A stretch of 64,000 bases of DNA from Sediminihabitans luteus. Lineage in GTDB: Bacteria > Actinomycetota > Actinomycetes > Actinomycetales > Cellulomonadaceae. Below are positions 14,672 to 23,000 of the stretch, in pieces (the stretch's first letter is position 1; each line of letters starts with the position of its first letter). The stretch covers positions 690,337-754,336 of the forward strand of contig NZ_PGFE01000002.1 in NCBI RefSeq assembly GCF_002797595.1. The letters are read 5' to 3'. Made by a program: the position numbers and the translations under genes. A model generated the notes under the pieces. It did not search any database, had not been told where the DNA came from, and saw only the letters and a program-made list of their open reading frames with translations.

Positions 14672-16647
14672 CGGGCGTCCTCGCTCTCGGTGGTGCTGGT
14701 GCTCGTGCCGTCCGGCGCGGCGGCGCCTGCGAGCGCCTGCGCCTGCAGCGCCTCGGCGTCGTCGGCCCGCCGTTCGGCCTCGCGCTCGTACGCGGTCGCG
14801 AGCGCCCGGTACCCGGGGTCGCGCGCGAGGAGCTCGGTGTGCGTCCCGACGTCGACCACGCGCCCGGCGTCGACGTGCACGACGACGTCGGCGAGCGCGA
14901 CGCTCGACATGCGGTACGCGACCATGACGACGGTCGGGCGGGCGTCCGCGACGTCCGCGCCGTCCGACCGGCCCAGGCCCGTGAGGACCTCCTGCTCGAC
15001 GCGCGGGTCGACCGCGGACGTCGCGTCGTCGAGCACCAGCACGCGCGGGCCGCGCACGAGCGCGCGGGCGATCGCGAGGCGCTGCCGCTGACCGCCCGAC
15101 AGGTTCGCCCCGCGCTCCCCCAGCGGGGCGTCGAGCCCCTCGGGCAGGGCGCGGACGACGTCCGCGACCTTCGCGGCCTCGAGCGCGGCCCACACCGCGG
15201 CGTCGGGCACGTCGCCGTGGTCGTCGCGCGCGACGTCCTCGAGCGTGACGTTCGCGCGGATCGAGTCCTCGAACACGAACGTGCTCTGCGCGACGAACGC
15301 GACGGTCCGGGTGATCTCCTCGGGCGCGAGCGAGCGCAGGTCGACGCCGTCGAGGTGCACCGACCCGCGCGTCGGGTCCGAGAGCCGGGCGAGCAGCGAC
15401 ACGAGCGTCGTCTTGCCGGCGCCGGTCGGGCCGACCACGGCCACCGTCGACCCGGGCGCGACGTCGAGGTCCACGCCGTCGAGCAGGGTCGCGGTGCCGC
15501 CGTGCGAGGGCACGTCGACGCCGACTCCGGCGAGCCGCAGCGCCGCACCCCCGCGGGCCGGCGGCAGCGAGCCCGTGCCGGGCACGAGCGCGACCGGCGC
15601 GTCGAGCACCGCGGTGATGCGCTCGTACCCCACGAGGGCGCGCGGGAGCTCGCCGAGCACCCAGCCGAACGCGCGCACGGGCACCGCCATGACGGTCAGC
15701 AGGTAGGCCGCGGTCACGACGTCGCCGGTGTCGATCGCACCCGCGGCGACGCGTGCCGCACCGACGCCGAGCACGAGCAGCGTGCCGAGCGAGGGCAGCA
15801 GCTCGATCACGGGGTCGAACACGGCCCGCACCGTGCCCACGTGCACGTTCGCGTCCCGCAGCTCGTTCGCGCGGGCGGCGAACCGGCGCTCCTCGGCGTC
15901 CTCGGAGCCGAGGGACTTGACGAGCATCGCGCCCTCGAAGCTCTCGTGCGCCACGTCGGCGACGTCGGCGCGCAGCTGCTGGGCGCGCGTCGCGGCCGGC
16001 GACATGTACCGCTGGAACACGAGGTTCGCGGCGATCGCGAGCGGGATCACGACGAGCGCGGCGAGCGCGAGCCACACGTCGGTCGCGAGCAGCATCACGG
16101 CGGCGACGACGACCATGACCACGACCCCGAGCGCGAACGGCAGCGGGTTGAACACGCCGGTCGCAGCCTCGACGTCGGCGCTCGCGTTCGCGAGGAGCTG
16201 GCCCGTGGGGTGCGCGCGGTGCCACGACATCGGCAGGCGCAGGTACTGGCGGGTCACGGACGTGCGGTGACCTGCCTGGAGCGCGGCGAAGCCCATGCCC
16301 GCGAAGATCCGGCGGCCCGCGACGCTCACCGCGAGCGACAGCGCGACACCGGCCAGGACCAGGCCCGCGAGCCAGATCCGGCCCTGTGCGGCGGCGTCCC
16401 CGGCGATCGCGGGCACGACGACCTCGTCCGTGACCGTGCCCACGGCCCGGCTCACGCCGACCGTGAGCGCGCCGAACAGCGCCGAGGCCGCGATGGCGAG
16501 CGTGTACAGGCGCGGCTCGGACCGGATGCCCCGGCCCATGATCTGCAGCGCCCGGCGGGTGCGCGAGCCGCTCAGCCCGTAGCCGTCGCGGGTGCGGAAC
16601 GTCGTCCGGCGGGGCGCGTCGTGAGCGCTCGCGGAGGCGTCGGACAT
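14668..16647 (-). CDS. ABC exporter half-transporter, subunit with degenerate ATP site
   Basis: A 659-residue partner of the downstream half-transporter: a membrane domain of six segments, then one nucleotide-binding domain. Walker A (GPTGAGKT, about 405) and signature (LSGGQRQR, about 515) are canonical. The catalytic Glu after Walker B is Asp (VLVLDDATSAVD) and the H-loop His is Tyr (VMVAYRMSS). These are the two changes usual for the non-catalytic site of heterodimeric exporters. About 70 residues of charged, Ala-rich tail follow the NBD. ATG 16647 has GAGG 8 nt upstream. It heads a two-gene operon; the hydrolase at 16719 lies upstream and could share a transcript. Confidence 0.93.
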   Translation of the reverse strand: MSDASASAHDAPRRTTFRTRDGYGLSGSRTRRALQIMGRGIRSEPRLYTLAIAASALFGALTVGVSRAVGTVTDEVVVPAIAGDAAAQGRIWLAGLVLAGVALSLAVSVAGRRIFAGMGFAALQAGHRTSVTRQYLRLPMSWHRAHPTGQLLANASADVEAATGVFNPLPFALGVVVMVVVAAVMLLATDVWLALAALVVIPLAIAANLVFQRYMSPAATRAQQLRADVADVAHESFEGAMLVKSLGSEDAEERRFAARANELRDANVHVGTVRAVFDPVIELLPSLGTLLVLGVGAARVAAGAIDTGDVVTAAYLLTVMAVPVRAFGWVLGELPRALVGYERITAVLDAPVALVPGTGSLPPARGGAALRLAGVGVDVPSHGGTATLLDGVDLDVAPGSTVAVVGPTGAGKTTLVSLLARLSDPTRGSVHLDGVDLRSLAPEEITRTVAFVAQSTFVFEDSIRANVTLEDVARDDHGDVPDAAVWAALEAAKVADVVRALPEGLDAPLGERGANLSGGQRQRLAIARALVRGPRVLVLDDATSAVDPRVEQEVLTGLGRSDGADVADARPTVVMVAYRMSSVALADVVVHVDAGRVVDVGTHTELLARDPGYRALATAYEREAERRADDAEALQAQALAGAAAPDGTSTSTTESEDAR

Positions 16648-16718
16648 GGGTGTGACCTCGATCCGTGGGGCGGTGAGCCCATCGTCTCACCCGGCACCGA
16701 CAGCCCCTGCCGCCGAGG

Positions 16719-17555
16719 TCAGAAGCGCGCGGTGAGCCACGTCACGAGGTCACCGACCACCTCGTCCGCGTTCGTCTCGTTGTAGACCTCGTGGCGCGCC
16801 CCCGGGTACACGTGGCACGTCACGTCGCTCAGCCGGGTCCACCGCCGGTACGCCCACGCGAGCGCCCGCAGGCCCCGCGCGCCGCCGACCGGGTCGAGCT
16901 CGCCGCCCTGGACCAGCACGGGCAGGTCGTGCGCGAGCCGCCGCGGGGTCAGGCCCGACAGCGGCAGGGACTCGAGGTAGCTGAACGCCGGCGTCACCGC
17001 GACGTCGAACGTGAGCGGGTCCGCCGCGAACCTCTCCCAGACCGCGGGGTCACGGCTCAGCCACTCGAGCCCCGTGGCGCCCGGCCCGGCCCAGCGCCGG
17101 TTGAAGCCCGACGACCGGGTCAGGCCCGGCAGCGCGAGCGACGACCCGCTGAGCACGAGCCCCGCGTACCGCTCGCTCGACCGCGCGACGATCCGCTGGG
17201 CGATGAACGACCCCCAGCTGTGCCCGAGCAGCACGAGCGGCACGTCGGGCTGCTCGGCACGGATCGCCCGCCCGACCGCGTCGACCCCCGCGATCGCGGC
17301 GTGGTTGCGGCCCTCGCCGAGCTCCGCGAGGCCCCGGTGCCCGAGCCCCGTCGCGCCGTGCCCCCGATGGTCGTCCGCGACGACCGTGAACCCCGCGTCA
17401 CGCAGCACCTGCGCGAGCTCCGCGTACCGCAGCGCGTGCTCCCCCACGCCGTGCACCACGTGCACGACGGCGCGCGGGGAGGCCGCGTCCCAGGTGTAGG
17501 TGTGCAGGTCGACGCCGTCGGCGTCGCGGACGGTCCGTTCCCGGTACGCGGTCAT
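16719..17555 (-). CDS. Alpha/beta hydrolase, monoacylglycerol lipase-like (S33 type)
   Basis: A 278-residue serine hydrolase. The nucleophile elbow is GHSWGS (Ser about 118), the acid lies in GGELDPVGG and the base in GARHEVYNE. HGVGEHALRYAEL and DDHRGHGAT match the monoglyceride lipase or 'serine aminopeptidase S33' family. No signal peptide is seen, so it is probably cytoplasmic or membrane-associated. The natural substrate is unknown; a small lipid ester is likely. ATG 17555 has no ribosome site but has a perfect TANNNT box six bases upstream, suggesting a leaderless mRNA. Confidence 0.9.
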   Translation of the reverse strand: MTAYRERTVRDADGVDLHTYTWDAASPRAVVHVVHGVGEHALRYAELAQVLRDAGFTVVADDHRGHGATGLGHRGLAELGEGRNHAAIAGVDAVGRAIRAEQPDVPLVLLGHSWGSFIAQRIVARSSERYAGLVLSGSSLALPGLTRSSGFNRRWAGPGATGLEWLSRDPAVWERFAADPLTFDVAVTPAFSYLESLPLSGLTPRRLAHDLPVLVQGGELDPVGGARGLRALAWAYRRWTRLSDVTCHVYPGARHEVYNETNADEVVGDLVTWLTARF

Positions 17556-17561
17556 GCCCGC

Positions 17562-17567
17562 ATGCTA
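17562..17567 (-). promoter_or_regulatory. -10 box placed for leaderless start of the hydrolase
   Basis: TAGCAT on the minus strand, six bases before ATG 17555. This spacing puts the transcription start at or next to the A of the start codon. Confidence 0.6.
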
Positions 17568-17595
17568 GCGAGCGGGGGCGTGCCAGGATGTGCGC

Positions 17596-18210
17596 ATGCC
17601 CTGGCACCCGATGCTCCGCGCCCGTCTCGCCGACACCCTCCGGGAGGCCTCGCCCGAGGCGCCCACGTTGTGCGAGGGGTGGCAGGCCCGGCACCTGGCC
17701 GCGCACCTCGTGCTGCGCGAGCACGCACCGTGGCGCCTGGTCGGCGGCCGGCTCGCGTCGATGGCGGACGACGCGCGGGACCGCCCCGCGTACGACGCGC
17801 TCGTCTCGCGGGTGGCGCAGCCCCCGTCCCGGCGCAGCCCGCACGCGTGGGCGGGCGACCTCATGGACGTCGCCGAGTTCTTCGTCCACACCGAGGACGT
17901 GCGCCGCGGTGCCGGGGACGTCGCCCCGCTCGACCTGCCCGACGACGTCGAGCGGGCCCTGCGCGGACCGCTGCGGGTCTTCGCCCGCCGCGCCTACCGG
18001 CGCAGCCCGGTCGGGGTCGAGCTCGTCGACCCCGGGGACGGCGCACGCGTCGTCCGCCCCCCGCGACGTGAAGCGGGCACGGTCCAGGTGACCGGGGCCA
18101 CGGGCGAGCTCGTGCTGCACGCGTTCGGGCGTCGCGAGCGCGCCCACGTGCAGGTCTCGGGCGACCCCGCGGACGTCGCGGCGTTCCGCGCCGCCTACCC
18201 CGGGAGCTGA
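17596..18210 (+). CDS. TIGR03085-type protein (DinB / maleylpyruvate isomerase fold)
   Basis: A 204-residue cytoplasmic protein. The N-terminal half matches the actinobacterial TIGR03085 group of the DinB-like superfamily: TLCEGWQARHLAAHLVLREH has one potential metal-binding His cluster, and FFVHTEDVRR a second. Relatives are proposed metal-dependent enzymes, some using mycothiol, but this subgroup has no established reaction. mshC lies in the same window. ATG 17596 has AGGA 7 nt upstream and is preferred over a GTG at 17590. It is divergent from the hydrolase and convergent with hisF, with only 3 bp between the stops. Confidence 0.85.
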   Translation: MPWHPMLRARLADTLREASPEAPTLCEGWQARHLAAHLVLREHAPWRLVGGRLASMADDARDRPAYDALVSRVAQPPSRRSPHAWAGDLMDVAEFFVHTEDVRRGAGDVAPLDLPDDVERALRGPLRVFARRAYRRSPVGVELVDPGDGARVVRPPRREAGTVQVTGATGELVLHAFGRRERAHVQVSGDPADVAAFRAAYPGS

Positions 18211-18213
18211 GGC

Positions 18214-18984
<771 letters not shown>

Positions 18985-18986
18985 GC

Positions 18987-19952
18987 TCAGCCTTCCTCCG
19001 TCTCGGCCGAGGTGCCCTCGCCCGAGGAGTTGTCCGCGGCCACGGCCGACCGCGTGTCCAGGATGTCGACGACGTACACGAGCGTCTCGTCGGCGAGCGG
19101 CGAGTCGGTCCCTCCGTAGGCGAGCGCGGGCGGGACCACGAGCAGCACACGGCTTCCCGCGGTGTGCTCGAGCAGCCCCTGCTCCCAGCCGTCGACCACC
19201 GTGCCGAGCCCGAACAGCGCCGTCAGGACGCTGCCGGACTCCCAGTTGCTGTCGAACTCCTCGCCGTCGGACCACTTCACCCCGACGTAGCGCACCGTCA
19301 CGAGGTCCCCCGGCTCGACCTGCGCCCCCGAGCCGCGGACGACGGTGCGGACCTCGAGCTCGGACGGCGGGTCGCCCTCGGGCACCGTCACCGTGGGGAT
19401 CCCGTCCTTGCCCGTGCGCACCTGCGGCTCGCCCTCGGCGAGCGTCACGGGCGTTCCTGACGCGCGCGTCGGGAGCACGTCGACCGTGAGGACCAGCGGC
19501 ATCGTCCCGCTGGCCTCGGTCAACGTGTCCTCCTCGGTGCTCACCACGAGCAGGCGCGCGCCCACCCGCTGCCCGAGCAGCGCCTCGTAGAGCTGGTCGC
19601 CGACGTCCGCCGGGTCCAGGCGCAGCAGACGCGGGCTCGCGACCCAGGTGTCCTGCACGATCTTGCGGTTGCGGCCGTCCTCGGCGTACATGTTCAACAG
19701 CACCGGGTCGCCGTCCGTCAGCACCTCGCCCACGCCGGGCCACACGACCTGGCTCCGGTCGTGGGTCACCGTGAGCGGCGCCTCGTACTCGAGCACGGGC
19801 GGCACGTCGGCCGCGCCCGTGACCGTGACGGGCGAGTCTGTCGCGGGGGCCGCGGCGACCGGGTCCTTGAACTCGGGAGACAGCCCCTCGCCGCACGCGC
19901 CGAGCACGAGCACCGTGACGAGCGCGCACACGAGGGCGACGGCACGGCGCAC
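18987..19952 (-). CDS. FKBP-type peptidyl-prolyl isomerase lipoprotein
   Basis: A 321-residue extracytoplasmic folding factor. It begins with a type II signal ([20 protein letters not shown], lipobox Cys20), so Lgt would lipidate it and anchor it to the membrane. The C-terminal part (about 205-300) is a clear FKBP domain: [39 protein letters not shown] and VPPALAYG. The middle region (about 60-170) has the spacing of a second, degenerate FKBP-like domain ([14 protein letters not shown]). GTG 19952 has AAGGAG 7 nt upstream. A TAGAGT box lies further upstream. Confidence 0.92.
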   Translation of the reverse strand: MRRAVALVCALVTVLVLGACGEGLSPEFKDPVAAAPATDSPVTVTGAADVPPVLEYEAPLTVTHDRSQVVWPGVGEVLTDGDPVLLNMYAEDGRNRKIVQDTWVASPRLLRLDPADVGDQLYEALLGQRVGARLLVVSTEEDTLTEASGTMPLVLTVDVLPTRASGTPVTLAEGEPQVRTGKDGIPTVTVPEGDPPSELEVRTVVRGSGAQVEPGDLVTVRYVGVKWSDGEEFDSNWESGSVLTALFGLGTVVDGWEQGLLEHTAGSRVLLVVPPALAYGGTDSPLADETLVYVVDILDTRSAVAADNSSGEGTSAETEEG

Positions 19953-19987
19953 GGACGAGCTCCTTCGGGAGAGGGCGGGACCGACCA

Positions 19988-19993
19988 ACTCTA
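19988..19993 (-). promoter_or_regulatory. -10 box for the FKBP-hisF unit
   Basis: TAGAGT on the minus strand about 36 nt before GTG 19952, leaving a short leader that contains the AAGGAG ribosome site. No convincing -35 is seen. Confidence 0.5.
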
Positions 19994-20046
19994 TCCGCCC
20001 GAACCGACCACCCCTGTGGACGCCCACGACGTGAGAGGCGTCACCG

Positions 20047-23000
20047 ATGCCAGGATGCAGCGTGCCCACCACACCGGAACCCCAGCGCTCGGAGACCCAG
20101 CGGCCGGCCTCGGCCGCGCCATCGGGGCCCTCGGGGCCGACGGGACCCCCGCCGCCCGACCCGACGCACGCGCTCCGGTCGCTGCTGCTCGACCGGTCGC
20201 GGTGCCCCGCCTGCGCGGCCCTGCTGACCTCACGCGTCTGCGACGCCTGCGGGATCGACCTCGCGGGCGACGCCGGGGCACGGCTGTGGTCGCTGAGCCG
20301 GCGAGCCGTCGAGACGATCGACCTGCGACGCGCGGTCACGCTCGAGATCCTGCACGAGCAGCGCCTCGCCCGTGCGGCCCACACCGGTGCGTCCGTCCGG
20401 CCCGTCGCCACGCCGGCGGCGTCCACGGCCGCACCCGGGGCGAGCGCACCGCCCCCACCACCCGCACCACCGGCGACGTCCGGACCGTCGGCGGCGTCCG
20501 CACCGTTCGCGCCACCCGGTGGCACCCCTGCCCCCGGGGTGCCGACGGCGCCCGGCAACCGGTCGACGGGCGGGCCGACGACGGGCGGGCCGACGACGCC
20601 GGGCACGACCTCGGGCGTCCGGCGGCCGGCACCGCAGCGACCCGCGCCGCAGAGGCCCGCACGACCGCCGCTGCGCGTGCAGAGCGTGCTGCAGGTCGTC
20701 GGCGTCGTGCTGCTCGCGGTCGCGAGCGTCGTGTTCCTCGCCCTGAGCTGGGGGTCGATGCCGCTCGGCGTGCGCGCCGCCGTGGTCGCGCTCGCCACCG
20801 CGGGCGTCCTGCTCGGCGCCGGGCACCTGCGCACGCGCGGCGTCGTCGGGGGCGCAGAGGCCCTCGGTGCGCTCGGCGCGGTGCTCCTCCTGCTCGACGC
20901 GTGGGCCGTCCGCGCGACCGGGCTCGTGAGCGCGGGCGACGACGCCTGGTACAGCGTCGCCGCGGCCGTCGTGTGCGGCCTCGTGCTCACCGTCTGGGGG
21001 CGCCGAGCACGCCTGCATGCCGGGTCGAGCGCCGGGCCGCTGCTCGTCGCCCTCGCACCGCTCCTGCTGCTGCCGACGACCTCGACGCTCGCGAGCGCCG
21101 GGGCGACCTGGCTCGTGACCGCCGCGCTCACGCTCCTGCGGTTCGTCGCCGTCCCTGCCGCCGGACGCGCTCGCGAGACCGAGGGCCAGGCCCGGACCGC
21201 GACGGTTGCCGCACCCGCTGCGACGCCCGCTGCGGCGGACGGCGCGACGCCCGCTCCGTCGTCCGCTCCGTCGCCTGCCGGGTCGTCTGGTGCGACGACC
21301 GGTTCGACACCCGCTCTCGGAGCGACCGCTGGTCCCGGGCACGACGAGATCGCCCGCACCCTGCTCGGCACGACCGGCGCGATCGCCGCCGCCTTCGCGC
21401 TCCTGCTCGGGCTCGGCGACGGACTCGGCAACCTCTCGCTCCGTCCGGCCCACCTCACGGGCGCCGCTCTCATGCTCGGCGCGACCGCCGTCGTGGCCGC
21501 CAGTGCGCACCTGGCCGGCCGGTCGCCGGGCTCCGACCGCACCACCGCGCGCCCCTGGTCGACCGCGGCGGGCGTCTCGGCGGTCCTCACCGCCTCGACC
21601 GCCGCCGTGAGCCTCGTCGCGGCGGTGCTGGACGGCTCGCTGCTGGACGGCAACGCCTCTCCCGTCACGCTGCTCGCGTACGCGTCGGCGGCCTCGACGG
21701 GGGCGGTCGCCGCCCTCGCCGCGGTCGAGGTGCGCACCGGGAGCGTTCGCGTGCGCGAGTCGCTCGTCGGCGCGCGACCCGCGATGCTCCTCGTGCTCCT
21801 GCCCACCGTGGCGGCGACGGTCTACGGCGCGCTCGGCAACGCGGCAGGCAGCACGGCCGCGTCGTCCGGCGCGCTCCTGGTCGCGTGCGCGAGCGTCGTC
21901 CTGGCCGCGCTGACCGCGGCGACCGTGCTCCCTGACCTCACGACCGTTCTCCCCGAGCCCAGGCTCACCGCAGAGCCGCACGACCCCGTGATCGCCCGGG
22001 GCGCGCGCGACACGGGTGGCACGGGTGGCACGGGTGGCACGGGTGGCACGGGTGGCACGGGTGGCACGGGTGGCACGGGTGGCACCGTCGAGCAGCGCGA
22101 GCTCGGCGTGCCCGACGGGAGGCAGGACGACAGGACGACAGGACGCAGGTCGCCGTCCGACGGAACGCTCGCCGACGCGGCGGCGCGGACCGCGCGCGAG
22201 TGGCTCCTTGCGCTCGCCGGTCTCGGCGCGGTCGTGGCCGTCGCCGACCTCGTGGCGCAGGTGGCGACCGCGGTTCCGGCGCACCTGCTCGTGACGCTCG
22301 CGCTGACCCTCGGGGGCGCCGTCGCCTCCGAGGTCGCGACGCGCACGGTCCGTGCACGATCCACGATCGTCGTCACGGCGGTCGTAGCTGCCCTCGTCGC
22401 GCTCCTGAGCGCCGCGACGGCGCCCACCGTCGCCCTGCAGATCGCGTCCGTGCTGCTCGGCCTCGCGTTCCAGGCGTACGTCGCACGGCGGCACGTCGTC
22501 GGCGCTCCCGCGCTCGCGACGCTCGGTGCCACGGCGTGCACCCTGCTGTACGGGGCGGTCGCCCTCGCGCTCGGCGCGTGCGGTGTCGAGCACGGGGTCG
22601 CTGCGACGGCCCCGGCGATCGTCCTGCTGATCGTCCTGCTCGGAGTGGCCGGACCGGCAGGGGCCGCGTCGTGGTCGACCCGCGGCGGCTCCTCGGACAG
22701 GCTCGCGCTGATGGGTACCGGTGGCGTGATCCTCCTCGTCGCCGCGCTCGCCACGTGGGGCGCCGCGTGGGAGGGCGCGACGGCCGGAGCCACGACACCG
22801 GGGTCGGGCGCGCTCGACGCGACCGACCTCGTCGTCCCGCTCGCCTGGCTCGTGCTGCTCGTGGCCGTGGCCTGGTTCACGCTCGACACGCGCGAGACTC
22901 CCGAGGCGCGGCTCGTCGCGTCCGTGACGCTCGCGCCCGTGCTCGTCGCGGCCGCACTGACCGTTCTCGCGCTCCTGCCTGCCCGTCCCGACGTCCCGCT

